Positions 16,681-24,788 of a DNA stretch of 41,219 nt are shown in pieces (position 1 is the stretch's first letter; the number at the start of each line of letters is the position of its first letter). The notes below the pieces were generated by a model that was not told where the DNA came from, did no database searches, and worked only from the letters and a program-made list of their open reading frames with translations. Source of the DNA: JAHFLF01 sp964560145 (lineage in GTDB: Bacteria; Patescibacteriota; Minisyncoccia; UBA6257; 1-14-0-10-44-23); NCBI GenBank assembly GCA_964560145.1, contig CAZLKS010000004.1, positions 1-41,219 of the forward strand, written 5' to 3'. A program made the translations under genes and the position numbers.

Positions 16681-16754
16681 GTTGCGGGAGGGGAGGAGGG
16701 CAACTGTGGATAACTAATTTCACAAGAGTGGTTTCATGGCTTAAAGATGGAGTC

Positions 16755-17825
16755 ATGAAACATCGTTTAAAAACTATCAGTGCGCTCTTGGCGGTCATGT
16801 TGCTCGTCCCGGTTGTAGTGGTTGTTGCACAGTATCAGAAGTCGCCAGTTGATTCAGTTGGGTACCAGTCATCAGTAATTGACACTCTCGCGACTCCAGT
16901 GAGTCAGGGTGAGATTTCGGCGGTTCAGGAGCTACCCGAGGTGTCACCGGTGGTTTCGTCCCCTGCTCCAGTTCCAGTGTCTTTGCCGGCAGCGGTGATT
17001 GCAAAAGAAGTATCTCCAGCGCCCGTGGCTTCGGTGCAGGTTAATGCTCCACCGGTATCGGCACCAATCTTTACGACGAGTGTCGGCTTTGGCGGAACGC
17101 TCGCGAACCGACCAATTGTTCCAGTAATACAAAATGCAGTTATCTCTGAGCAGTCATCGAGCGGTGTATCGGTAGCGACCACAACCGTAGCAGTCGCATC
17201 GTCGACTACGGCGACTACTTCGCTGCCGGTTGTAGTTGAGGAGAAGCTGGAGTGTGTTCTCGACCCAGAAGATGCAACGAGGTATTCAGCCAAGACGGCG
17301 GGGCACATTATTATCCGCGAAATTTTTGTCGATATGATTGGTGGTGATACGCAGGAGTTTGTTGAGTTGTTTAATCCCACTTCAAACGCCATTAGTCTGG
17401 CAAGTTCATCGCTGCAGTACGTTTCGGGTAGTGCGAGTACTACGGCGAGCATTGTTAAGAAAAACTTTCCGGTGGGCGCGAGTATCGCTGGCGGCGGATT
17501 TTATTTGATTGGTATGGGGGAGTATAGCAGCAGTTCTACGGCGGACATGCTTTGGAGCCAGTCGCTGAATAATGCCGGTGCTACGCTGCTCTTCGTGGGC
17601 AACTTTGAGGTAGCGAGCAGCACTACCGACCAAGATATCATTGACCGACTTGCTTACGGCAGCGGTGCGTTCTTGCCAGCCGAGAACCTCCCCGCACCGC
17701 TGCCACCGATTGGTTCATCGCTGGAGCGAAATGTTGATAACATGCGGGAGTTTTTGCTTCACGAAAATCCGGTGCCGAAAAACGCAGCAAGCGTGACGAG
17801 CGGCTTACTCTCATTAAGTAACTAG
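16755..17825 (+). CDS. Secreted lamin-tail-domain (LTD) protein
   Basis: A 356-aa protein. The start MKHRLKTISALLAVMLLVP gives a clean signal peptide; a GTG at 16728 would add nine residues. Residues about 30-160 are low-complexity, rich in Pro, Val, Ser and Ala, probably an extended stalk. The C-terminal half is an LTD domain: IIIREIFVDMIGGDTQEFVELFNPTSNAISL, then AGGGFYLIG and ATLLFVG. LTD domains in bacteria are extracytoplasmic and are often found with secreted nucleases or in anchored proteins. It is 3 bases from the lipase gene, so the two are probably co-transcribed. Confidence 0.82.
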   Translation: MKHRLKTISALLAVMLLVPVVVVVAQYQKSPVDSVGYQSSVIDTLATPVSQGEISAVQELPEVSPVVSSPAPVPVSLPAAVIAKEVSPAPVASVQVNAPPVSAPIFTTSVGFGGTLANRPIVPVIQNAVISEQSSSGVSVATTTVAVASSTTATTSLPVVVEEKLECVLDPEDATRYSAKTAGHIIIREIFVDMIGGDTQEFVELFNPTSNAISLASSSLQYVSGSASTTASIVKKNFPVGASIAGGGFYLIGMGEYSSSSTADMLWSQSLNNAGATLLFVGNFEVASSTTDQDIIDRLAYGSGAFLPAENLPAPLPPIGSSLERNVDNMREFLLHENPVPKNAASVTSGLLSLSN

Positions 17826-17828
17826 TTT

Positions 17829-20396
17829 ATGAAAAAAAGAATATTCATTTTCCTGGTTCTTTTTTCTGCGAGTCTTGCCATTCCCGTTGCCTCTGCCAGT
17901 ACCCTTTTTCTAGAGATTCACTTTTCGAATACTCAGTCTGGATTTTGGGGACGAGGTGATGGATTGTCGGTTGATAGAATTGCGCAAAAGTATACTCCCG
18001 TGTCGGCACAGAGTATGTGCTCGGTCGAGCACCAGATTGCTACCTATGCAAATCCACAAGACGCAGTACAGCTTGCGGTGTACGGTGGTGGCACACTACC
18101 AGAGTCTGGCACTCTTCTTGCGACCAGTACCTTGAATGCGGCACAAATTCCTTCAGTTACGACGAGCTATGCAGCTTTTGGTATTACGCCTTGCGTAAAG
18201 TTGCAGGCGGGTAGTACCTATTGGTTTGTGTTTAAGCGAACCGCACCAACGAGCAGTAATGGATATATTTCGGCATACCGCCCTAGTAACGAGTACTCGT
18301 ACACTTCGCACTGGCAGTATAACGGATTTGATCCTCGCGGATGGCAGGAAAATACTGCCCGTGAGTGGTCATTGCGTCTTAGTGGCGTGGTACTTGCCAG
18401 TCGAGAGCCGGTGATTATCGTGCCGGGCATCTTGGGCACGAGGCTCGAGAGAAGTTCTGACGGAAAAGAGGTGTGGCCGAATATCGAAGAACTGAAAAGT
18501 TCTACGAGCGATGCGTACCTCGATGACCTATTGCTGCCGCCAAGCGGTAGTACGGCAATTACAGCTCCAGACGTTATTCGTAGTACAACCACCAGTATTC
18601 TTGGTATTCCATACGAAAGTGTTTATCTTAAAAACTTGATTACTAAGTTGACGGAGATTGGCTATTCAGAAGGAAACGATTTGTTTGTTGTGCCGTATGA
18701 TTGGCGACTTGACCTCGCCGATTCGGTAAGTCGGCTCGAAGTGGTTGTTCAAGGGGCGCTGACGAGGTCGCCATCGGGCAAGGTAGTTATAGTTGCGCAC
18801 AGTTTGGGCGGCTTACTGACTAAGGAATATATTCGCAGTAGCGGTAACGCAAAAGCAATCAGCAAACTACTACTAGTCGGTGTCCCGAATCTGGGCTCTC
18901 CAAAAGCAGCAAAGATTCTAAACTACGGCGACTCAATGGGTTTTAAGATTGGGAGTCGTGATTTACTTAATCCATTAGAGATAAAAAAGATTGCCGAGCG
19001 TATGCCATCGGTTTACGAACTGCTGCCAAGTAAAAAGTATATCGAAGACATCGGGGCGTATCTTGCTGACTACCGGAGCGGTAAGGGATTTGCGCGAATG
19101 GATTTTGACGCAACTTCAAGTTATTTAAAATCAGCCGGAAGAGACGCTGGCTTGATTGAGAGGGCGGCGGCGTTCCATCAGGGTATTGATTCGAGTACTG
19201 CTCTTGCTGATGCGGTGTATGTTATATCGGGTTGCCGGCAGAGCAACACTATCGGTGGAATTCGCCTCTATGACAAAAATGAGTATCGCATCGACATCGT
19301 GGAGGGTGATGGCACCGTTCCACTCATCAGTGCGAATGCGGTGACTGATGTAGCAGGACGATATTACGTTGACGCTTCACACACTGGCCTCATACGGGAT
19401 GACAATCCGCTGAAACTTATCGAAACGATTGTTTCTGGCACGGCGGGGGTGAGTATCTCGGGTGCTTCAGAAAGCTCGAGTAGTTGCGTGACCGGTCGCA
19501 AAATGACGCTTGTGAGTTCGCATAGCCCGGTGAGCCTTCACGTGTATGATGCGGAAAATCGCCACACGGGGTTAACCGAAGCCGGCGAAGTCGAGCTCGG
19601 GATTCCCGGTAGTGATGTGCAGATTATCGACGACAATACATTTGTATTCGTGCCCGGCGAAACGAAGTATAGCGTGGTTGCCGAAGCAACTTCTGTGGGG
19701 ACGGCGACGATAGACGCGAGCGAGTACGTTGACACGAAGCCAGTCAAAAAATCGAGCTATGTAAAAATTCCTTTGACAAGCAATAAAACCAAAACTCGTC
19801 TTTCACTTGATACCGAGAGTAGCACCTCGACGATGTATGTCGACATTGAGGGTGATGGGGTTATGGATTTGGAGATTCCGCCTGTGGTAGTCGCGGGTGA
19901 GTCGATTGCTGACGAGGTGCCGCCGGTGATTACTATTACCTCTCCAGAACAGCGCAATTATTTAAGATCTGAAACCATTCCGCTCTCTATTGAGCTATTC
20001 GACGCCGAGTCTGGTGTTTCCACTTCGAGTATCATGCTCGATGGTATACTTATGTCAGATAAAGCATCGTTGGATTTATTTAATCTAAGACTCGGTGAGC
20101 ACGTGTTACTTGTTGCGGCGTATGATGCAGCTGGTAATCTTCGTCAGGTTGAAAGACGATTTTCGGTAGTAGTAACCAGCGAGAGTGCACAGGCAGATGT
20201 AGTTCGAGCTCGGCAGGAGGGATGGATAGTCTCAAAAACGGGAGGTATCGACGTTGTCAGTAAGCTCAACTCCGCACTTACCAATTTCAATCAGGTGCGA
20301 GCAACGGAAGAGCTCATTACGCAGTGCAGCGGGCAGCGGATGACGACACGTGCGTACCAACTTATAAAAGAAGATATTCAGTGGTTATCAAAATAG
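17829..20396 (+). CDS. Secreted LCAT-like lipase/acyltransferase
   Basis: An 855-aa secreted protein. It has a signal peptide (residues 1-23), an N-terminal beta-domain (about 24-195) with KLQAGSTYWFVFKRT, resembling the repeats of the 1403-aa toxin, then an alpha/beta-hydrolase of the lecithin:cholesterol acyltransferase type. The domain begins EPVIIVPGILGTRLE. The nucleophile is Ser325 in AHSLGG, with Asp494 in GDGTVPL and His518 as likely triad partners. A C-terminal Ig-like domain (PPVITITSPEQ...) and a helical tail follow. It may act on host or neighbour lipids or on its own envelope; the substrate is inference. It ends 1 base before the next gene. Confidence 0.85.
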   Translation: MKKRIFIFLVLFSASLAIPVASASTLFLEIHFSNTQSGFWGRGDGLSVDRIAQKYTPVSAQSMCSVEHQIATYANPQDAVQLAVYGGGTLPESGTLLATSTLNAAQIPSVTTSYAAFGITPCVKLQAGSTYWFVFKRTAPTSSNGYISAYRPSNEYSYTSHWQYNGFDPRGWQENTAREWSLRLSGVVLASREPVIIVPGILGTRLERSSDGKEVWPNIEELKSSTSDAYLDDLLLPPSGSTAITAPDVIRSTTTSILGIPYESVYLKNLITKLTEIGYSEGNDLFVVPYDWRLDLADSVSRLEVVVQGALTRSPSGKVVIVAHSLGGLLTKEYIRSSGNAKAISKLLLVGVPNLGSPKAAKILNYGDSMGFKIGSRDLLNPLEIKKIAERMPSVYELLPSKKYIEDIGAYLADYRSGKGFARMDFDATSSYLKSAGRDAGLIERAAAFHQGIDSSTALADAVYVISGCRQSNTIGGIRLYDKNEYRIDIVEGDGTVPLISANAVTDVAGRYYVDASHTGLIRDDNPLKLIETIVSGTAGVSISGASESSSSCVTGRKMTLVSSHSPVSLHVYDAENRHTGLTEAGEVELGIPGSDVQIIDDNTFVFVPGETKYSVVAEATSVGTATIDASEYVDTKPVKKSSYVKIPLTSNKTKTRLSLDTESSTSTMYVDIEGDGVMDLEIPPVVVAGESIADEVPPVITITSPEQRNYLRSETIPLSIELFDAESGVSTSSIMLDGILMSDKASLDLFNLRLGEHVLLVAAYDAAGNLRQVERRFSVVVTSESAQADVVRARQEGWIVSKTGGIDVVSKLNSALTNFNQVRATEELITQCSGQRMTTRAYQLIKEDIQWLSK

Positions 20397-20397
20397 C

Positions 20398-20688
20398 ATG
20401 AATAACAAAAAAGATTTTTGGTTCTTCGGAGGATATTGGCTTTTGGTATGGGTATTGCCAGCCGTAGTGCTCTTGTATGCATCTTTTGGAGAAGATGCTG
20501 GAGCATTTTTAAAGTACTTTAATCGCTACGCTATGATTTCGCTCGTTCTGCCACTCGGATATATCTTGTATTGTCGGGAACCGCTGCCTCAACAGCTTAA
20601 AAAACTTTTACTATTTCTCATTCTTCCCTTGCTCGTTTTTGTTGCGATTTTTATCTCCCAACTGCGGACTAATCTTGGAGGATTCTAA
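20398..20688 (+). CDS. Small three-helix membrane protein
   Basis: A 96-aa protein with three hydrophobic segments (YWLLVWVLPAVVLLYASF, YAMISLVLPLGYILY, LLLFLILPLLVFVAIFI). I recognise no family. It starts 1 base after the lipase stop and may be translationally coupled to it. Confidence 0.6.
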   Translation: MNNKKDFWFFGGYWLLVWVLPAVVLLYASFGEDAGAFLKYFNRYAMISLVLPLGYILYCREPLPQQLKKLLLFLILPLLVFVAIFISQLRTNLGGF

Positions 20689-20695
20689 AGTCTTT

Positions 20696-21211
20696 ATGAA
20701 AGTTACTCTCTACATGGCGGTTACGGCGAATGGTTGGATAGCGAGAGGCGATCATACTGTTGCATGGTCAAATGAGGAGTGGCAGGAGTATGCTCGCGCA
20801 ATCAAAGAAGCGGGCGCCTATATAATCGGCAATGCGACATATCAGATGATGATTAAAGAGAGCGAGTTTGAAAAAATCGGTAATCCCGCAACCTGCGTTT
20901 TGACTCATTCCCCGAAGTTGGATGAGGGGGCGATTATGTTTGCGGTTACGCCAGAGGAGGCTCTTGGTAAGCTCGAGGCGCGTGGATTCACTCGGGTAAT
21001 TATTGGCGGAGGATCTCAGTGTAATGCTGCATTTCTTAGGGCGGGCTTAGTTGATGAAGTGCTTATTGATGTTGAACCGCTGATGTTTGGAAGTGGTATT
21101 CCGCTTTTTTCAACCTGTGCACTCGAGGTACCGCTCGAATTAATTGAAACGAAAAAGTATTCTAAAGACGGCGTACAGCTTCACTATAGAGTAATTAAAC
21201 AGACGCTGTAG
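20696..21211 (+). CDS. RibD C-terminal/dihydrofolate reductase-like protein
   Basis: A 171-aa protein of the RibD_C/DHFR superfamily. It begins MKVTLYMAVTANGWIARGD, like the first strand of the family, followed by AYIIGNATYQMM, CVLTHSP, RVIIGGGSQCNAAFLRAGLVDEVLIDVEPLMFGSGIPLF. The fold binds NADPH. Stand-alone members are often annotated as dihydrofolate reductase, but the true substrate is uncertain. The ATG at 20696 is chosen because the longer frame runs into the upstream gene. Confidence 0.85.
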   Translation: MKVTLYMAVTANGWIARGDHTVAWSNEEWQEYARAIKEAGAYIIGNATYQMMIKESEFEKIGNPATCVLTHSPKLDEGAIMFAVTPEEALGKLEARGFTRVIIGGGSQCNAAFLRAGLVDEVLIDVEPLMFGSGIPLFSTCALEVPLELIETKKYSKDGVQLHYRVIKQTL

Positions 21212-21231
21212 ATTGCGTTTGGCTGGTGGTA

Positions 21232-21237
21232 TATACT
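21232..21237 (+). promoter_or_regulatory. -10 box giving a leaderless transcript
   Basis: TATACT ends 6 bases before the ATG at 21244. No -35 box is apparent. Confidence 0.5.
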
Positions 21238-21243
21238 TATTGC

Positions 21244-22059
21244 ATGGAAATTGGCACGCAGCTACTTTTAGCGGTTATCGGATTCATTGGCGGATTTGTT
21301 GGTAGCGAGGTTGGTGCAGGGGCACTTATTACACTACCGGCGCTACTGTTCTTAGGACTCTCACCTGCGGCTGCCGTTGCTACTAATTCGCTTTCAGCTT
21401 GGCTTACGAACGCCGTCGCCGCTTTTGATTATGCACGGGACAAAAAAATTCAATGGCGAATTGTTATCCCGCTTGCTCCACTCGCCTTACTAGGCGCAAT
21501 TATTGGTTCAGAGCTCATTATCGATATTGATACTCATACAGCGTCAGCGATTATTGCGCTACTCTTTGGCTTTGTTTTTCTGACTATTTTTGGCTTTGCC
21601 CGGAAAGGGACGGTCGGAATGCACGGAGGCGTGGTCCGTTATTCTAATGCACGGAAACTTATAGCTGGTATTCTTGCTTTTGCGCTTGGTGTATACGGAG
21701 GCTTTTTCACTGTTGGGGTTACGACTTTATTTGTAATGATGCTGGCTTATCTCTTAAAACGAGATTTTATGCAGTCAGCTGCTGATTCGGTGATGATTTC
21801 TGCCGTTTTTCTCCTTGGTTCACTGATTACTTTTTCAATGACCGGACTCATTGATTATAAACTTGCCCTTCCATTAGCTCTCGGGTCTGTCGTTGGTGCG
21901 CATATTGGTACAAAAGCGGCTGAGCGATATGGCAATCGTTGGCTTCGTCGTCTGATATTTGTTATTGGCTTCATCGTTATCATTCGTCTTGCCGATCAAT
22001 ACATTGGCAACGGCGGAAGTGCACTTGCTTGCAGCTTTGCTGATTTGCTTTGTAAATAA
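21244..22059 (+). CDS. TauE/SafE family permease
   Basis: A 271-aa integral membrane protein with about eight helices and the family features FIGGFVGSEVGAGALITLPALLFLGLSPAAAVATNSLS and, in the second half, GVYGGFFTVGVTTLF and GSVVGAHIGTKAAER. The family exports sulfite, sulfoacetate or similar anions; the substrate here is unknown. The start at 21244 is supported by TATACT 6 bases upstream; a GTG at 21226 would lie in front of the -10 box. Confidence 0.88.
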   Translation: MEIGTQLLLAVIGFIGGFVGSEVGAGALITLPALLFLGLSPAAAVATNSLSAWLTNAVAAFDYARDKKIQWRIVIPLAPLALLGAIIGSELIIDIDTHTASAIIALLFGFVFLTIFGFARKGTVGMHGGVVRYSNARKLIAGILAFALGVYGGFFTVGVTTLFVMMLAYLLKRDFMQSAADSVMISAVFLLGSLITFSMTGLIDYKLALPLALGSVVGAHIGTKAAERYGNRWLRRLIFVIGFIVIIRLADQYIGNGGSALACSFADLLCK

Positions 22060-22071
22060 ATATAACAATCT

Positions 22072-22617
22072 ATGTTTGAAGTTGAAGTAAAGGCTCGGGT
22101 TAAAGATATGGCGGCACTTCGTCTGGCATTAGCCAGTGACGGATGTGTTTTTTCTGAACCGATAAAACAGCGAGATACTGTATATACCCCAAATGGGGTT
22201 ACGATGCATCCGGTACCTGCCGGGACCAATGTGCTGCGACTCAGAGAGCAGAACGGCAAGTATAAGGTGACGCTTAAACAACCTCGAGCGAATGAGTTAG
22301 ATTGCTTAGAGGTTGAGTTTTCCGTCGAGGATCCAGAGCAGGTGCTGGAGATGTTTCGCTTGCTCGGCTTTCATGAATTCTCAGTGTCTCAAAAGGTGCG
22401 CGTTAAGGGCAGATGGAACGGGCTCGAGGTCTGCCTTGATACCGTTGATGAGTTAGGAGATTTTATCGAGCTCGAAAAGCTGTCGGCAGCGGGTGACCCC
22501 GTGGAGATGCAGAAAGAACTTTTTGCTATGCTTCAGCGGTTTGGCATCACCGAAGCTGATCAGGTTCATCACGGATACGATATCCTTCTGGCGAAGAAGC
22601 GGGATGGACTTTTGTAG
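22072..22617 (+). CDS. CYTH domain protein (class IV adenylate cyclase/triphosphatase-like)
   Basis: A 181-aa protein of the CYTH family. The N-terminus is FEVEVKARV, the EXEXK signature (Glu3, Glu5, Lys7) that lines the triphosphate tunnel. Further marks are QRDTVYTP, NVLRLREQNGKYKVTLKQP and CLDTVDELGDFIELE. Members cyclise ATP or hydrolyse inorganic or thiamine triphosphate. Which reaction applies cannot be told. TATAAC ends 5 bases before the ATG, a possible leaderless start. Confidence 0.88.
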   Translation: MFEVEVKARVKDMAALRLALASDGCVFSEPIKQRDTVYTPNGVTMHPVPAGTNVLRLREQNGKYKVTLKQPRANELDCLEVEFSVEDPEQVLEMFRLLGFHEFSVSQKVRVKGRWNGLEVCLDTVDELGDFIELEKLSAAGDPVEMQKELFAMLQRFGITEADQVHHGYDILLAKKRDGLL

Positions 22618-22666
22618 TAGCCTGCGACAGCCCTGTATGCATATTGCGCTCATAGGGGAACCAGCA

Positions 22667-22672
22667 TACAAT
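22667..22672 (+). promoter_or_regulatory. Possible -10 box before the 22695 gene
   Basis: TACAAT, 22 bases before the ATG at 22695. No clear -35 box. Confidence 0.3.
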
Positions 22673-22694
22673 GTGATTAATTAGGCTCTTTATT

Positions 22695-23282
22695 ATGGAT
22701 ACGCAAGAGACGTTCACAACACAGAGTGAAGACGGCTTAGATACCGGGCAGAAGGTCATGATTGGTATTGTCGCGCTTGTTGTAGTCGTCGGTGGGTACC
22801 TTGTTTTTCGTCCGAGTCCACAAGAGGGCGCTGAGCAGATAACAGGGGAAGCGAGTCGGCAAGCTTCGATTGCAACGGTTATTGATGGTGAACACGTGTA
22901 TTCGCTTGGGGGGCTTGAATGGGTTTTTGAACCACAAGCAGAGGATGAGGCTGGTGCGGTGGCAACAAGAGTTCGGTTACGCCTTAAAGAGTTTGAGCGT
23001 GATGGAAGGCCGATTGATGTAGCGCTGTATCGTTTAGGCACGTATCGAGGAACCTGCCAGTCACTCGAGCAAATGCCAAAAGCGTTCGTGCCTCCCGAGA
23101 AGGACGCTCTTGCCTTCGCTCAATGCTGGTTTGCTGGTGCGGGGCGGCAACTTATGGTGTTTCAGAGTGGTGACGTTCTATTGATTAAAATTCGGATGAT
23201 AGCTGAGGAAGATGAGAGACTTGAGCCATTGTCGACAATCTTGTCTATTGATTTAACAAAAATAATTCAGTCGGAGCTATAA
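22695..23282 (+). CDS. Membrane-anchored protein of unknown function
   Basis: A 195-aa protein with one N-terminal membrane segment (VMIGIVALVVVVGGYLVF, residues about 18-35) and a soluble domain outside the cell. Cys residues occur at GTCQSL and AQCWFAG, about 29 residues apart, possibly a disulfide. I recognise no family. It lies just before the DsbA-like gene, which could oxidise it (inference). Confidence 0.65.
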   Translation: MDTQETFTTQSEDGLDTGQKVMIGIVALVVVVGGYLVFRPSPQEGAEQITGEASRQASIATVIDGEHVYSLGGLEWVFEPQAEDEAGAVATRVRLRLKEFERDGRPIDVALYRLGTYRGTCQSLEQMPKAFVPPEKDALAFAQCWFAGAGRQLMVFQSGDVLLIKIRMIAEEDERLEPLSTILSIDLTKIIQSEL

Positions 23283-23284
23283 AC

Positions 23285-23290
23285 TATATT
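23285..23290 (+). promoter_or_regulatory. -10 box giving a leaderless transcript
   Basis: TATATT ends 6 bases before the ATG at 23297. Confidence 0.45.
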
Positions 23291-23296
23291 CATACT

Positions 23297-23938
23297 ATGA
23301 GAAGATATGCCCTGCCGCTTATTATTCTGGGAGTGACGCTCGTTTTGATTTTGCTTATCGCAGTTGGAAGTAGCGGTGGTGTTAATTATAGCGCTGGTCG
23401 GGCAACTGCTCAGCCGCTCGCTGCAGAGTGGCTTCGCGGTAATCCTCAGTCGAAGGTAGTGGTAGTCGAGTATAGTGATTTTCAATGTCCTGCCTGCCGT
23501 GCTTATGAGCCGCTTTTAGCACAAGTGGTCAGCCTTTATGCTGACAAGGTAGCTTTTGTTTATCGACAATATCCCCTGTATCAAATTCACCCAAATGCCG
23601 ACCTTGGTGCGCGTGCAAGTGAGGCGGCGGGTGCACAAGGAAAGTTTTGGGAGATGCATAACGTACTCTTCGCGAAGCAAAGCGAGTGGTCGGTGCAGCC
23701 AAACGCCGAGACTTTTGTTTTGTCGTATGCCAAGAATCTCGGTATCGATGTGAGTAAATTCAAAACAGACCTCAGTGCTGAGACGACAAAACAAGCAGTT
23801 GCAGATGATTATGCGCGTGGCACCGCTAGTGGTGTTAACGGTACTCCGTCATTCGTTATTAATGGCGTTCGCTTAACGAATAATCCACGGAGCCTTGATG
23901 AGTTCAAGGCAGTCTTGGATGCAGAGCTGGCAAAGTAG
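23297..23938 (+). CDS. Membrane-anchored DsbA-like thioredoxin-fold protein
   Basis: A 213-aa protein with an N-terminal membrane anchor (residues 5-25) and a DsbA/Thioredoxin_4 domain. The redox motif is Cys64-Pro-Ala-Cys67 in YSDFQCPACRAYEP. The cis-Pro loop is NGTPSFVING, and FVYRQYPLYQIHPNADLGARASEAA is typical of the family. It probably forms disulfides in secreted proteins. Several products in this window have Cys pairs (the toxin repeats, the Gmad2 protein, the 22695 protein), which makes them plausible substrates. Confidence 0.92.
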   Translation: MRRYALPLIILGVTLVLILLIAVGSSGGVNYSAGRATAQPLAAEWLRGNPQSKVVVVEYSDFQCPACRAYEPLLAQVVSLYADKVAFVYRQYPLYQIHPNADLGARASEAAGAQGKFWEMHNVLFAKQSEWSVQPNAETFVLSYAKNLGIDVSKFKTDLSAETTKQAVADDYARGTASGVNGTPSFVINGVRLTNNPRSLDEFKAVLDAELAK

Positions 23939-23953
23939 GCGCAACGTCTCAAT

Positions 23954-24538
23954 ATGATGCTCAAGCGCCCAGAACCGATTCAACATATCCCCAAAGAGGC
24001 AGAGAAAGTTTTTGCGGGCGTGCTTTTTGATGTCTATCACTGGCAGCAAGAGATGTTTGACGGAACCAAGGCTACTTTCGAAGCGCTTCGCCGCGAGGAC
24101 AGTGTAGTAATTATTCCGGTTACGGCTGATGGCAAAGTTGTAGTATCTCATGAGCAGCAGCCAGGAACTGGGTGGTTTGAGACTTTGCCGTGTGGTGGTA
24201 TTGAAAAAGGAGAAACGCCAGAGGAGGCCGCTATCCGGGAGTTAGCAGAAGAAACCGGCTACGTCCCCGAACGCCTTGAGTTATGGTTTTCGCACCAAAT
24301 CAGTAGTCGTATTGATTGGGCAATTTATATTTTCATCGCCCATGGCGTTCGTCGTCACGAAAAAACGCATTCTGACCGCGGAGAAAAAATTGAAACTCGT
24401 GAAGTTGCCTTCGATGAGTTTCTGCGCCTAGCGGGCCAAAGTAATTTCCAGAATGTAGATATTACGCCGCGACTATTATCTGCCGCACTCGACCCAAAAG
24501 AGATGGAATCACTCAAGAGGCTATTAGGTGTATACTAA
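23954..24538 (+). CDS. NUDIX hydrolase, ADP-ribose pyrophosphatase-like
   Basis: A 194-aa protein with a complete NUDIX box from Gly81 to Tyr103 (G-x5-E-x7-RELAEETGY). The N-terminal part (VLFDVYHWQQEMFDGTKATFEALRREDSVVIIPVTADGKVVV) resembles ADP-ribose/GDP-mannose pyrophosphatases. It would split nucleoside diphosphates linked to another group; the exact substrate is unclear. The DsbA-like gene ends 15 bases upstream. The end of the gene contains the -10 box of the following small gene. Confidence 0.88.
   Translation: MMLKRPEPIQHIPKEAEKVFAGVLFDVYHWQQEMFDGTKATFEALRREDSVVIIPVTADGKVVVSHEQQPGTGWFETLPCGGIEKGETPEEAAIRELAEETGYVPERLELWFSHQISSRIDWAIYIFIAHGVRRHEKTHSDRGEKIETREVAFDEFLRLAGQSNFQNVDITPRLLSAALDPKEMESLKRLLGVY
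24531..24536 (+). promoter_or_regulatory. -10 box inside the end of the NUDIX gene
   Basis: TATACT overlaps the last codons of the NUDIX gene and ends 6 bases before the ATG at 24543. Confidence 0.45.
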
Positions 24539-24542
24539 TGAT

Positions 24543-24704
24543 ATGTGGCACCTCGGTGTTAAGAAGGACGCAACGCTCATTCTATTGGTTGGCATCTTTG
24601 TGCTGCTTTCAATAAGTATCTTCTTAATGCTTATGCAGTACCAAGTCCCGACTCGCTGCATTGACTCTTCCTATAACCCCTCGCTGGTTACCGGTCGTGA
24701 GTAG
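24543..24704 (+). CDS. 53-aa single-pass membrane microprotein
   Basis: A short frame starting MWHLGVKKDATLILLVGIF and ending at a TAG at 24702-24704. One long membrane segment (residues about 10-32) is followed by a short tail with one Cys (VPTRCIDSSYNPS). No family is known to me. It fills the gap between the NUDIX and uvrB genes, and a -10 box sits 6 bases before its ATG, the same spacing as several other genes here. Confidence 0.55.
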   Translation: MWHLGVKKDATLILLVGIFVLLSISIFLMLMQYQVPTRCIDSSYNPSLVTGRE

Positions 24705-24707
24705 AGT

Positions 24708-24735
24708 TGTCATTTGGCTGTATTCTCGCTAGAAT
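24708..24735 (+). promoter_or_regulatory. Promoter of the uvrBAC cluster
   Basis: TTGTCA (24708-24713), a 16-base spacer, TAGAAT (24730-24735). Transcription would begin near 24742, upstream of the ATGs at 24753 and 24789. No LexA-like palindrome was recognised. Confidence 0.5.
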
Positions 24736-24788
24736 ATTTTCGGTTAACCCCTATGCCTTTTGGTCTGGGGCGTTTGCCATTAGCACCT

